Shown: positions 38,674-53,239 of the stretch, piece after piece
Position numbering within the stretch: position 1 is the first letter of the stretch
Layout of the letters: every line of letters begins with the position of its first letter
Assembly (NCBI GenBank): GCA_963705155.1
Contig: CAVPJC010000020.1
Location: forward strand, 186,001-250,000
DNA: 64,000 nt
Reading direction: 5' to 3'
Source: CAVPJC01 sp963705155
GTDB lineage: Bacteria > Chloroflexota > Anaerolineae > Anaerolineales > UBA4823
Notes under the pieces: model-generated
Told to the model about the DNA's origin: nothing
Database searches by the model: none
Seen by the model: only the letters and a program-made list of their open reading frames with translations
Program-made: the position numbers and the translations under genes

Positions 38674-39586
38674 ATGTCTAAATCTTTGCGCGTTGGCTAT
38701 ATCGGTCTGGGGTTGATGGGAAAATCCATCGCCCGCAACATTCTCAAGGCGGGGTTCCCGCTGGTGGTGCACAACCGCAGCCAGGCGGCGGTGGATGAGC
38801 TGGCTGCCGAAGGGGCGCAGCGGGCGTCTTCGCCGGCTGATGTGGCGGCGCAGGTGGATGTGGTCTTCACCAACCTGCCCGATTCGCCGGATGTGGAGCT
38901 GGTGGCGCTGGGGGCGGGTGGGATCATCGAAGGCGCGCACGCCGGTCTGATCCTGGTGGATAACTCGACGATCAAACCCGCCACGGCGCGCCAGATTGCC
39001 CTGGTGCTGGGGGTGCAGGGTGTGCAATGCCTGGACGCTCCCGTGAGCGGCGGGGATATCGGGGCGCGCCAGGGTACGCTGGCGATCATGGTAGGCGGCC
39101 CGAGCGGAGGCGCTGGAACGTGCGCTGCCGGTGCTGCAGGCGATGGGCAAGACCATCACCCACGTGGGCGAGGCCGGAGCCGGCCAGATAGCCAAGGCAG
39201 CCAACCAGATCATGGTGGCGGCGCAGATGGTGGCGATGGGCGAGCTGATGATTTTTGCCCAGAAAGCCGGGGCGGATCCGCGCAAGGTGGTGGAAGCCAT
39301 TCGCGGCGGGGCGGCGCAGTGCTGGACGCTGGATGTCAAACCGCCGCGCCTATTTGCCGGCAACCGCTCTCCCGGTTTCAAGGCGTACATGCAGGCCAAA
39401 GATCTGAACATTGTGTTGGAAACCGCCCGGCAGTACGGTATTCCCCTGCCTTCGGTCAGTGTGGATGCCCAGCTTTACAACGCCATGCTTGAAATGGATA
39501 TGGCCGGTCTGGATAACTCGGCCGTGCTGGGTGTGATTGAAGTCCTGGCGGGTGTGAGGCTGCATGAGGAGCCCGGGCAGGCATGA
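38674..39586 (+). CDS. 3-hydroxyisobutyrate dehydrogenase-family oxidoreductase
   Basis: The Rossmann loop VGYIGLGLMGKSIARNI, the substrate motif DAPVSGGDIGARQGTLAIMVGG, and the catalytic Lys segment GQIAKAANQIMVAA identify the beta-hydroxyacid dehydrogenase family (tartronate semialdehyde reductase-like). A frame change at about 39110 is restored by one base less (EEALERALPVLQAMGKT), giving 303 residues. The stop overlaps the next ATG. The first 35 bases have a partial copy at 37011. The substrate is uncertain. Confidence 0.88.
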
Positions 39587-40466
39587 GCAAAATCGGTGCC
39601 TGGCTGCGCACAGAATGGTCGTGGGAAGCGGGGCGCGATTACTTCTTGATTGCACTGGGGGCGCTGCTGCAGGCGCTGGCGCTGCGCCTGTTCCTGGTGC
39701 CGGCGCGCCTGGCCAGCGGCGGCATCAGCGGATTGGCGCAAATCGTCAATTTTTATACCCACTGGCCGATCGGCGTCATGGTCATCCTGGGGAATATCCC
39801 TCTATTCGTGCTGGGGTGGCGCTACCTGGGCGGGACGCGTTTTGCGCTGCGCACGGCTTTCGCGGTGCTGGGTTTCTCCCTGTTTACCGATGTTCTCTAT
39901 TATTATCTACCCGCCGCAGGGCTGACCTCAGATCTGCTGCTCAATACACTCTACGGCGGGGTGATCAGTGGGATCGGGTACGGCCTTGTGTACCGGGCGC
40001 GGCACCAGCGGCGGCAGCGACATCCTGGCGCGCATCCTCAACCGCTGGCGCGGCATTTCGATCTCGATGAGTTATCTGCTGGTCGATTCGCTGGTCATCC
40101 TGGCTGCCGGGCTTTCCTTTAGCTGGGAAAATGCCCTGTATGCGCTGGTTTTGCTGTATATCAGCGGCGTGGCAGCCGAACGCACGACGGAGGGCGAGAA
40201 CGTGGTGCGCACAGCCCTGATCATCACAGCTCACCCGCAGCAGGTTGCCGATTTAATTCTTCAACAAATGGAGCGCGGCGTCACCATGCTGCCGGCGCGT
40301 GGCGGGTACACGGGCGCCGAGCGCACCGTGATCTACACCGTCATCAGCCGCTCGGAGGTGGCCCAGGTGAAAGCGCTGGTGCGTGAAGTGGATTTCACGC
40401 GCCTTTATGATCATCGGACACGTGCACGAAGCCCTGGGGGAGGGATTCAAGAGCCTGCAACCTTAA
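39583..40466 (+). CDS. YitT family membrane protein with DUF2179 domain
   Basis: There are five or six membrane helices (FLIALGALLQALALRLFLVP, LASGGISGLAQIV, GVMVILGNIPLFVLGW and others), the family GGSDILARIL segment, and a C-terminal cytosolic DUF2179 domain (RTALIITAHPQQVADLIL, GVTMLPARGGYTGAERTVIY). Two frame changes, at about 39995 and about 40400, are each restored by one base less, giving the end FMIIGHVHEALGEGFKSLQP and about 293 residues. The function is unknown; it may be a transporter. Confidence 0.82.
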
Positions 40467-40536
40467 TTCAAGTGCGGCGTATATGATACTGAAGTTGAGG
40501 CCATCGGGCCGGGGCTAGGCCCCACAGGAGAATGCA

Positions 40537-41140
40537 GTGCAAGAAAACGAGTTCATCTGGCTCGCCCGGGCACAAAGAGGTGATGCAGATGCTTTCTCAC
40601 AGTTGATCGAGGTCTACCAACGGCCCGTGTTTAACTCTGTGCTACCGCATGTTGGGCAATGAAGGCGACGCCGAAGACGCGGCGCAGGAGACCTTCCTGC
40701 GTGCCTATAAATCCATGCGCAACTACGACAGCAGCCGCCCGTTTGCCACGTGGCTGCTTTCCATTGCGGCGCATTACTGCATCGATCAAATCCGCAAACG
40801 GCGCATGGCGGTGGTATCGATGGAAGACCTACCTTACCCGGAATTGACGGACGGCGCTCCCGGACCTGAGTTGACCGTCAGCCGGCGTGAGATGCAGAAG
40901 CGCATCCATGCACTGCTGGATACGCTCAACCCCACCGACCGGGCGGCAGTGGTCATGTACTACTGGTACGATTATTCATACGAGGAGATCGGGCAATCGC
41001 TTGCGCTGACGGTCAGCGCGGTCAAAAGCCGGCTGCACCGGGCCCGTCTCAGTCTGGCACAGGAGTGGATGGATCAAGCTCCGCAATCTGCGCTGGTTGA
41101 AAGGATACAGCATGGAAAAGTTAACACACCAGCCCTATGA
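40537..41140 (+). CDS. ECF RNA polymerase sigma factor (second copy)
   Basis: It starts with GTG, with AGGAG six bases before it. Region 2 spans the frame change at about 40635 (PVFNLCYRMLGNEGDAEDAAQETFLRAY after removing one base). Region 4 reads YSYEEIGQSLALTVSAVKSRLHRARLSL. The length is about 200 residues. The 3' end overlaps the anti-sigma gene by 29 bases. It probably controls its own operon with the two following genes. Confidence 0.88.
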
Positions 41141-41660
41141 AGACTGGCTGCTGGAAGCGGCAGCCCTGCCCCAGGATGAGGCCGGCTTGCTTCAGGAACA
41201 TCTTTTTGAATGTGAAGCCTGTCTGCGGCTTTCGAATGCCTTGAAGGGGATGGAGATGGAGCTTCGCACCGCGCCCGTGGTCGCGCCGGCTCCCGGGTTC
41301 GGCCAGCGCTGGCAAGCGCGCCTGCATACACAAGAGTTGCAACGCAAGCGGCGGCAGACCCTGATCAGCATGGTGGTCAGCGTGGGTGGGGCGATGATGT
41401 TGTTTGCCCTGCTGCTGCTGGCAGCCATACCGCTGCTGAGAATGCCGGTCTCAGCGGTGGTGATTTCGATCTTTGAGTTGGCCCGGGCTCTGACAGTAGT
41501 CAGCGCCATCGGGGAGGCCGTCACGACTGTGTTCAGTGTGGCTTTCAACCTTGTCCCGCGCACCATGTGGATTGCCATTTGCGTGGCGCTGGGCGCGTTG
41601 AGCACGCTGTGGATTGTGGCCTTGCAGCAACTTACATCGGCAAGGAGAGTGGAGTTATGA
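41112..41660 (+). CDS. Zinc-binding anti-sigma factor (ZAS type)
   Basis: This 182-residue protein has the ZAS zinc motif HLFECEACL (H-x3-C-x2-C) at residues 33-42 and then two or three membrane helices (SMVVSVGGAMMLFALLLLAA and WIAICVALGALSTLWIVA). The ATG lies inside the end of the sigma gene, and the stop overlaps the next ATG (ATGA). It holds the preceding sigma factor inactive at the membrane; the trigger is unknown. Confidence 0.85.
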   Translation: MEKLTHQPYEDWLLEAAALPQDEAGLLQEHLFECEACLRLSNALKGMEMELRTAPVVAPAPGFGQRWQARLHTQELQRKRRQTLISMVVSVGGAMMLFALLLLAAIPLLRMPVSAVVISIFELARALTVVSAIGEAVTTVFSVAFNLVPRTMWIAICVALGALSTLWIVALQQLTSARRVEL

Positions 41661-42736
41661 AACCAATCACACGCCTGGGTCTTCTTCTGGTTTTGGTGCT
41701 GGCGTTTGCCCTGCCGGGTAAAGCGCTGGCCGGAGGCGTGATCTCAGACCGGGTTATTTTTGGGTCGAATTTCACGCTTGGAAGCGGTGAAACCCTGGAC
41801 GGCAACCTGATCGTTCTGGCCGGCAACGCCCACCTGGAAGCGGGATCTGAGGTCACCGGGGATGTGGTCATTATGGGCGGCAACCTGCTCTCAAGCGGGA
41901 TGATCGAAGGGAGTGTCATTTCACTGGGGGGTCCGGTGCGGCTGGAAGAAACCGCCGTGGTGGAAGGGGACGTTGTCAACATTGGCGGCAGCCTGGATAG
42001 GGCAGATGGAGCGCGGATTCTGGGCAACGTGGCTACCGGTACCGATTGGCCGCTTTCGCTCAATTTTCCCGGCGCAGTTGAAATTCCCAACTTTGATGTG
42101 GGCTTCAGGCCATTTCTAAACCTGGTGGGCTTCACCTTCAAGATCTTCCTGTGGGCTGCGCTGGCCGTGCTGGTGATGCTGTTTGCACCGAAGCATACCC
42201 AGCGGGTTGCCAGCACGGCCGTCAACCAACCCCTGGTGGCCTTTGGGCTTGGTTTGCTCAGCGTGGTGGTGCTGCCGCCGGCGCTGATCCTCCTGACCAT
42301 CACCATCCTGCTGGCGCCGGTAAGCCTTGTGGCCGCTACCGTGGCAGCCCTGGCCTGGATGTTCGGCCTGGTAGCCCTCGGCAGCGATCTGGGCCGCCGC
42401 CTGGAAGAAGCTCTCAAACAGGAATGGGCCCCGGCGGTGTCAGCCGGTGTGGGCACATTTTTGCTGATCCTGGTCATCAACGGGATCAACGAGGTCATCC
42501 CGTGCGTGGGCTGGATCATCCCGGCATTTGTCGGAATGCTGGGACTGGGCGCAGTCCTGCTGACACGCTTCGGCACACAACCTTACCCGTCCTACAATCT
42601 GGCTCCGGCGCAGCATTGGACCCCGGACCCGCTTGGAGCACAACCGCAAACGCCAGTCATACAACCGGCAGCTCCTGCAGAGCCGCAGGCGTCTGAGACA
42701 CCCGCCAGTGAGCCGCAGCCGGGTGACGTACCGTAA
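41657..42736 (+). CDS. Bactofilin-like beta-helix plus membrane protein
   Basis: A signal peptide (residues 1-25) leads to about 100 residues of short hydrophobic/Gly repeats (GNLIVLAGNAHLEAGSEVTGDVVIMGG), as in polymer-forming bactofilin-like beta-helices. Four or five membrane helices follow (about residues 165-320), then a Pro/Gln/Glu-rich C-terminal tail. It is the effector-like third gene of the sigma/anti-sigma operon. An envelope role is inferred; the exact function is unknown. Confidence 0.65.
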   Translation: MKPITRLGLLLVLVLAFALPGKALAGGVISDRVIFGSNFTLGSGETLDGNLIVLAGNAHLEAGSEVTGDVVIMGGNLLSSGMIEGSVISLGGPVRLEETAVVEGDVVNIGGSLDRADGARILGNVATGTDWPLSLNFPGAVEIPNFDVGFRPFLNLVGFTFKIFLWAALAVLVMLFAPKHTQRVASTAVNQPLVAFGLGLLSVVVLPPALILLTITILLAPVSLVAATVAALAWMFGLVALGSDLGRRLEEALKQEWAPAVSAGVGTFLLILVINGINEVIPCVGWIIPAFVGMLGLGAVLLTRFGTQPYPSYNLAPAQHWTPDPLGAQPQTPVIQPAAPAEPQASETPASEPQPGDVP

Positions 42737-42763
42737 GCTGCTGACACGGAAGACATGGAAATG

Positions 42764-42799
42764 AAAAGACCGCCGGAGGACACGACCCGGCGGTCTTTT
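42764..42799. terminator. Strong bidirectional terminator
   Basis: A perfect 13-bp stem AAAAGACCGCCGG / CCGGCGGTCTTTT has a 10-base loop, with A and T tracts on the two sides. It lies between the convergent bactofilin-like and yhhN genes and can stop transcription both ways. Confidence 0.9.
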
Positions 42800-42810
42800 G
42801 ATCAGATGGT

Positions 42811-43479
42811 TTAGAGAAGATATTGCTGCGCTGCGCCAAGGACAATCAACGCCTGCCCGATGTGATAGGTGATCATGACCACCAGGCTGCTGCTGGACTG
42901 CGGTTTGACGAAACGATTCCAGGCCAGGATGGCATCGGAAAGATAGAAAAGCAGGGCGCCGCCGCTGGCTAACAGGGCTGCGCCGGTTTCCCACTCCACG
43001 CGCACCAGCGTCAGCAAACCAGATAACAGCATGAGGCTGATCATAGCAAAGTAGGCCAGCACCGGGGTTTTAAGGCTGTTCTGGCGGGAGGCAGCCATCC
43101 CGGCTGCGATGCCGCGGTACAACCGGGCGGTGGTAATACCCACGCCCACAGCCATCACCGTGGCGGGCAGGTTGGCGGGTGGCAGAGTGGCATTAAAACC
43201 AACCAGGTAAAACAGGTGGGCGCCGAGAAAGGCCAATAACCCGGCCAGAAGCTGTTCTTTTGGCAGCATGAGGAAGATATCGCCCCACAGAGAAAGGAAC
43301 AAACCCAGGGCAAACCACAGCATTTGACCGCTGAAACCACCCAGAGAACCCAGCCACAGCAGCAGCGCTACCATCACACCCGGTTTTGCAATGTACTCGA
43401 GTTTGCGGATCTTTCGGGCAACTGCCACCCAATCGAGAACCGCCAGCACCCCGGCCGCGATCAGCAGGAAATTCGCCAT
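42811..43479 (-). CDS. YhhN (TMEM86/lysoplasmalogenase) family protein
   Basis: This intact 222-residue protein has seven or eight membrane helices. It has the family pattern KPGVMVALLLW, then ALGLFLSLWGDIFLML with the conserved GD, GAHLFYLVGF, and FYLSDAILAWNRF. Members hydrolyse vinyl-ether lysolipids in animals; the bacterial role is not established. It follows era after three bases. Confidence 0.85.
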   Translation of the reverse strand: MANFLLIAAGVLAVLDWVAVARKIRKLEYIAKPGVMVALLLWLGSLGGFSGQMLWFALGLFLSLWGDIFLMLPKEQLLAGLLAFLGAHLFYLVGFNATLPPANLPATVMAVGVGITTARLYRGIAAGMAASRQNSLKTPVLAYFAMISLMLLSGLLTLVRVEWETGAALLASGGALLFYLSDAILAWNRFVKPQSSSSLVVMITYHIGQALIVLGAAQQYLL

Positions 43480-43482
43480 TCC

Positions 43483-44388
43483 TTAAAACCCAAAACCTTT
43501 CAGCACACTTTCGTCATCCCGCCAGTTTTTGCGCACTTTTACACGCAGCTGCAGGTAAACCTTGCGCCCGCTCATCGTCTCAATTTCCTGCCGTGCGGCT
43601 GAACCGATTTGCTTCAGCATCATTCCGCCAGCGCCGATAACGATAGCCTTGTGCGATTCTTTTTCCACGAACATCGTGGCTTCAATGTAGGCGCCCTGCT
43701 CGCCGCGCTCGGTGAACTGGTCGATGCGCACGGCAATGCCATGCGGCACTTCATCCCGCAGCAGGCGCAGGGCGGCCTCGCGAATCAGATCGGCAGACAG
43801 ATCCCGTTCATAAAGGTCGGTGAGCTGATCTTCCGGAAAGAAAGGCGGGCTTTCAGGCAGCAGGCCGACGATGGCAGTCAGAAGCAGACCCAAATTCTGG
43901 GCAGGTTTGCATGAAATGGGCATGACCTGGGCGGCAGGCACCAGGGCTGCATATTCAACCAGCCGGCCAGCCAGCACATCGGGTGTCACCAGGTCGATTT
44001 TGTTGACCGCCAGGATCACCGGCGAGCGCCGGCGCAGGTTGTTTAGCAGATCTGCAAGCTGCCGGTCCTCGTCATCGGGTGAAGCGCTGGCGTCCACGAT
44101 GAACAGGATGACGTCACTTTCATCCAGTGTACCGGCGGCTTCCAGGTTCATCGCCTGACCCAGTTTGTGGCGCGGTTTATGCACGCCGGGGGTATCGATA
44201 AAAATCACCTGGACGCTGTCCTGGGTGAGAATGCCCATCTGGCGTTTGCGTGTGGTTTGCGGCCTGGGCGATACTGCGGCAACCTTTTGGCCCAGCAGGG
44301 AATTCACCAGGGTGGATTTGCCGACATTGGGTTTACCCATGACAGCCACAAAACCGGCGTGAAAATTGGCGAAAGGGTTATCTTGCAT
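43483..44388 (-). CDS. era: GTPase Era
   Basis: This 301-residue GTPase binds 16S rRNA and helps assemble the small ribosomal subunit. G motifs: GKPNVGKSTLVN, TTRKRQ, DTPGVHKPRHKLG, NKID, and a C-terminal KH domain with IEATMFVEKESHKAIVIGAGGMMLKQIG. The gene is intact and starts at 44388. The divergent 301-base gap carries the rpoB promoter. Confidence 0.96.
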   Translation of the reverse strand: MQDNPFANFHAGFVAVMGKPNVGKSTLVNSLLGQKVAAVSPRPQTTRKRQMGILTQDSVQVIFIDTPGVHKPRHKLGQAMNLEAAGTLDESDVILFIVDASASPDDEDRQLADLLNNLRRRSPVILAVNKIDLVTPDVLAGRLVEYAALVPAAQVMPISCKPAQNLGLLLTAIVGLLPESPPFFPEDQLTDLYERDLSADLIREAALRLLRDEVPHGIAVRIDQFTERGEQGAYIEATMFVEKESHKAIVIGAGGMMLKQIGSAARQEIETMSGRKVYLQLRVKVRKNWRDDESVLKGFGF

Positions 44389-44483
44389 GGGGGGATTTTA
44401 TCAGAGTTTGTTAGGAACTGGACAAACCATCAGGGATGCGGGAAATTATCACCGGATTCTCATAAAAGTATTCGAAAAATCGC

Positions 44484-44512
44484 TTGACCTGCCAGAATAA
44501 AATCTGTATAAT
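44484..44512 (+). promoter_or_regulatory. Consensus promoter of rpoB
   Basis: TTGACC (44484-44489) and a perfect TATAAT (44507-44512) are separated by 17 bases. Transcription would begin near 44519, giving a leader of about 170 bases. It is the best sigma-70-type promoter seen in the window. Confidence 0.8.
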
Positions 44513-44689
44513 GTATGTTTGTCTATTAGGCCTAAAAATTATCTGCGTTTTGAAACGACTTTCCGGATATTATTGTAGCGTAAATTTGGTTGCGCGGGCG
44601 CCTGGGTGAAGACCCCACGGACGCAAAACCTTTTGCGCTTAATGCCTGTTCATACCTGACCGTCCAAGTGTTGACCCAGGAGTAACCGT
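44513..44689 (+). other. Long 5' leader of rpoB
   Basis: This is non-coding sequence between the promoter and rpoB. It contains a G/C-rich stretch (about 44590-44640) that could fold, flanked by TTGCG and CGCAA. I recognise no riboswitch or ribosomal-protein binding site. AGGAG near 44681 is the rpoB ribosome site. Confidence 0.4.
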
Positions 44690-48613
<3,924 letters not shown>

Positions 48614-48618
48614 TCACC

Positions 48619-48647
48619 TTGACGCTTATTAACCCGCATGGTAAAAT
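48619..48647 (+). promoter_or_regulatory. Predicted promoter of the str/S10 operon
   Basis: TTGACG (48619-48624), a 17-base spacer and TAAAAT (48642-48647) lie six bases after the rpoB stop. This would start a leader of about 155 bases before rpsL and make the ribosomal operon independent of rpoB. Confidence 0.6.
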
Positions 48648-48718
48648 CTTTTTTCGTTGCTCTTTAAACAGGCAGGTGGCTGACACCCCCACCTAGTAAG
48701 CAATTTAGCATAGATCAT

Positions 48719-48755
48719 CAGAGAGGCCATCATGATTGCTAAGATGGCCTCTCTG
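48719..48755 (+). promoter_or_regulatory. Perfect 13-bp hairpin in the rpsL leader
   Basis: CAGAGAGGCCATC / GATGGCCTCTCTG with an 11-base loop. No T-tract follows, so it is not a simple terminator. It lies about 50 bases before the rpsL start in the predicted leader and may be a binding site for feedback control or an attenuator part. A weaker AGGTGG / CCACCT pair lies upstream. Confidence 0.5.
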
Positions 48756-48807
48756 AATGGATAGAAATAGAAACCGTAATCATCTGATAGTTTTTTTGGA
48801 GGCAGAC

Positions 48808-49230
48808 TTGCCCACAATTAACCAATTGGTCCGCAAAGGCCGCAAATCAAAGAAAATGAAAAGCAAGGCGCCTGCCCTGCTCTATACGCTTAACACGATG
48901 AAGCAGCGCCGTGTCCGGCAGGACACAGGCGCCCCACAGAAACGAGGCGTTTGCACGGTGGTACGTACCATGACCCCCAAAAAACCAAACTCAGCGCTGC
49001 GGAAAATCGCGCGTGTGCGTTTGACGAACGGCATCGAGGTAACTGCTTACATCCCGGGTGAAGGCCACACCTTGCAAGAGCACTCTGTGGTGTTGGTGCG
49101 CGGCGGTCGTGTGAAGGACCTGCCAGGTGTACGTTACCATATTGTGCGCGGTTCCCTTGATACGGGCGGTGTCAACAATCGCCGTCAGGCGCGCTCCAAG
49201 TACGGCTCCAAGTTACCAAAGAGCAAATAA
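48808..49230 (+). CDS. rpsL: Ribosomal protein S12
   Basis: This 140-residue protein of the decoding centre has the family motifs PTINQLVRKGR, KRGVCTVVRTMTPKKPNSALRK and GGRVKDLPGVRYH. The natural start is a TTG at 48808, with GGAGG five bases before it (48798-48802). The open frame runs 17 codons further upstream through the leader and is not the start. This is the first gene of the str/S10 block. Confidence 0.96.
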   Translation: MPTINQLVRKGRKSKKMKSKAPALLYTLNTMKQRRVRQDTGAPQKRGVCTVVRTMTPKKPNSALRKIARVRLTNGIEVTAYIPGEGHTLQEHSVVLVRGGRVKDLPGVRYHIVRGSLDTGGVNNRRQARSKYGSKLPKSK

Positions 49231-49250
49231 ACTGTATTGAAATCCGGATC

Positions 49251-49289
49251 GCCGGTAAGGTCTACACAAGGTATTGTGACCGAACCGGC
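49251..49289 (+). promoter_or_regulatory. Structured rpsL-rpsG intercistronic region
   Basis: GCCGGT-AA-GGTC and GACC-GA-ACCGGC form a 10-bp hairpin with a 2x2 internal loop in the 123-base gap. In Escherichia coli the gap at this place binds S7 and gives translational feedback. A similar role here is inference from position and structure only. Confidence 0.35.
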
Positions 49290-49353
49290 GGTTCTTTCGG
49301 ACGAGAACGCCTGAATTTTCGGCAGGATAGTTAGAAACGGATGGAGTAGTCGA

Positions 49354-49824
49354 ATGTCTCGACGTTACAAACCAGAAAAAGCAGATGTTATTCCCGACGG
49401 GCGCTATAACAGCGTCCAGCTGCAGTCTTTCATCAATCGTATGATGCGAGACGGCAAAAAGAGTGTTGCTACCAGCGTGGTGTACAAGGCGTTTGATATG
49501 GTTGAAGAACGCACCAAACGCAACCCCATGGAAGTGTTTGAACTGGCGTTCAAAAACGTTTCGCCGGTTATGGAAGTTAAACCGCGCCGTGTGGGCGGCG
49601 CCACCTACCAGGTACCCATGGAAGTGCCGGCTTACCGCCGCTTCGCACTGGCTACGCGATGGATCTTGCAGGCCGCCCGTTCCCGTTCGGGGAAGAGCTT
49701 CTCGGAGAGGTTAGCAGCCGAGCTGGTGGACGCTTCTACCAACCAGGGTGCAGCCATCCGCAAGCGTGAAGAAACCCATAAGATGGCAGAGGCCAATCGC
49801 GCCTTCTCCCACTATCGTATGTAA
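49354..49824 (+). CDS. rpsG: Ribosomal protein S7
   Basis: This is a 156-residue primary binder of the 16S 3' domain. Motifs: MSRRYKPEKADVIPDGRYNS, INRMMRDGKKS, ENVSPVMEVKPRRVGGATYQVP-like text, and RKREETHKMAEANRAFSHYR. The gene is intact. It is followed by an 80-base gap with a short AGTTGAGAGTTGAAAGT repeat before fusA. Confidence 0.97.
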   Translation: MSRRYKPEKADVIPDGRYNSVQLQSFINRMMRDGKKSVATSVVYKAFDMVEERTKRNPMEVFELAFKNVSPVMEVKPRRVGGATYQVPMEVPAYRRFALATRWILQAARSRSGKSFSERLAAELVDASTNQGAAIRKREETHKMAEANRAFSHYRM

Positions 49825-49903
49825 TCACCAGTGATCGGCTTCAACAATCTGGCTTGCCGGAAAGTTGTTGGCTGAATGCTGAAAGTTGAGAGTTGAAAGT
49901 AGT

Positions 49904-51977
49904 ATGGCACGCCAGTATCCGTTGGAACGGTATCGAAATATAGGGATCATTGCCCACATTGATGCGGGCAAGACCACCACAACCGAGCGTATATTGTTTT
50001 ACACCGGTAAAACGCACCGCATTGGTTCGGTTGATGATGGCACGACCGTTACCGACTGGATGGAGCAGGAACGTGAACGTGGCATCACCATCGTATCTGC
50101 GGCTGTGTCGGCGGAGTGGAACGGGTACCAGATCAACGTGATCGACACACCCGGCCACATCGATTTTACGGCTGAAGTGCAGCGTTCACTGCGCGTGCTG
50201 GATGGCGGCGTGGTCGTATTCGACGCAGTCCAGGGCGTTGAGCCACAAAGCGAAACGGTTTGGCGTCAGGCCGACCGCTACAACGTGCCGCGGATTTGTT
50301 TTGTTAACAAAATGGACCGCATCGGCGCTTCTTATGAACGCACCATCGAAACGGTGCGCCAGCGCCTGGGCGCCAATCCCATTGCAGTGCAATTGCCAAT
50401 CGGCAGCGAATCCTCATTCAAGGGCGTTGTTGATTTGCTGAACGAAAATGCGATTGTGTGGGAAGACGATCTGGGCAAAGAGCCGCGTGTGATTGAAATA
50501 CCGGTGGATTTGGCCGCCCGCGCCGCTGAAATGCGGGAGCGCATGGTGGAGCAGATTGCCGAAACAGACGATGACCTGACCTTCAAGTACCTTGAAGGCG
50601 AAGCAATTTCGGTGGATGAATTGAGAGCTGCACTGCGCCGGGCTGTAATTGCCGGCAAGTGTACCCCGGTTTTTTGTGGCAGCTCGCTGCGGAATAAAGG
50701 TGTGCAGCCTTTGCTGGATGCCGTTGTGGATCTGCTGCCCTCGCCGGTGGAAGTGCCTGCGGTGAAAGGCATTGATCCGCGTTCCGGAGATGAAGTCGAA
50801 CGCCCGCCGGAGGACGATGCCCCTCTCGAGCGCGCTGGTCTTTAAAATTGTTACCGATCCATATGTCGGGCGCCTGGCTTATTTCCGGGTTTATTCCGGA
50901 AAGATCATGCAGGGCACCATGGTGTATAACACGGGCAAAGACCGTAAAGAGCGCATCGGCCGCCTGATCCGCATGTATGCAGACCGCCGTGAAGACGTTG
51001 GCGAGGTACTTGCGGGCGATATCGGCGCCGTTCTGGGTTTGAAAGAATCTTTTACAGGCGATACGCTGTGCGATTCTAACCACCAGGTCATTTTGGAGAA
51101 CATCACCTTCCCTGAACCTGTGATCTACGTGGCTATCGAACCAAAAACCACTGCCGACCAGGATAAGATGGGTGAGGCGCTGCGTAAGCTCTCTGAAGAA
51201 GACCCCACCTTCCGGGTGCGGACGGACACCGAGACCGGGCAAACCATTATTGCCGGTATGGGTGAGCTTCACCTGGAAGTACTGGTTGACCGCATGCTGC
51301 GAGAGTTCCGCGTGCAGGCGCGTGTGGGCCGCCCGCAGGTGGCTTATCGTGAGTTGATTACGCGTGCGGTTGATAAAGTGGATTACAAGTACGCAAAGCA
51401 GACCGGCGGCCGCGGTCAGTACGGGCATGTGGTGTTTGAAATTACACCCGGCGAGCCTGGCACCGGCATTGTGTTTGAGAATGCCATCATCGGCGGCGCT
51501 ATCCCGAGAGAGTATATTCCGGGCGTAGAAAAAGGTGTGCGTGAAGCTTCGGAAGCCGGTGTGATTGCCGGTTACCCTGTGACGGATGTAAAGGTCCGGT
51601 TGTATGACGGATCTTTCCATGAAGTTGACTCGAACGAAATGGCTTTCAAAATGGCTGCCATTTTTGGCTTCAAAGAGGGCGTGCAACGCGCGGCACCCAT
51701 TTTGCAAGAGCCGATTATGAAGGTGGAAGTGGTGGTGCCGGAGGAGTTTTTGGGCGAAATCATCGGCCAGATGAACTCCCGGCGCGGCGAGATCCAGGGC
51801 ATGGAAATGCGTCAGGGGAATGCCCAGGCGGTGCGCGCCATGGTGCCGCTGGCAGAAATGTTCGGTTATGCCACCGACCTTCGTTCGGCGACACAGGGGC
51901 GGGGCGTGTTCACGATGGAATTTGATCATTACGCCCGCGTTTCAGAAAGCGTGGCCCGGGCAATTATCGGCGGTTAG
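49904..51977 (+). CDS. fusA: Elongation factor G (one frame change)
   Basis: This translocation GTPase has AHIDAGKTTTTERIL, DTPGHIDFTAEV and VNKMDRIGA in the first frame. After about 50815 the second frame continues SALVFKIVTDPYVGRLAYFRVYSG to the C-terminal EIIGQMNSRRGEIQGMEMR. Removing one C from the CCCC run at about 50819-50822 joins them into 690 residues. The gene is essential, so the insertion is probably an error in the sequence. I use the ATG at 49904 rather than the earlier in-frame one at 49886. Confidence 0.95.
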
Positions 51978-52025
51978 TAATAACTGCAAACCTGGAATAA
52001 TGAACTAAGTTTAAGGAGTGCATTT

Positions 52026-53230
<1,205 letters not shown>

Positions 53231-53239
53231 GAATGCATT

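Noticed and set aside
48614..48807. Upstream extension of rpsL from the ATG at 48757
   Set aside because: S12 proteins start at PTINQL; the 17 extra codons overlap the leader, and GGAGG is placed for the TTG at 48808.
50583..51929. 448-residue minus-strand ORF opposite fusA
   Set aside because: It covers the conserved second half of EF-G, has no similarity I can see, and is a typical shadow in GC-rich DNA.
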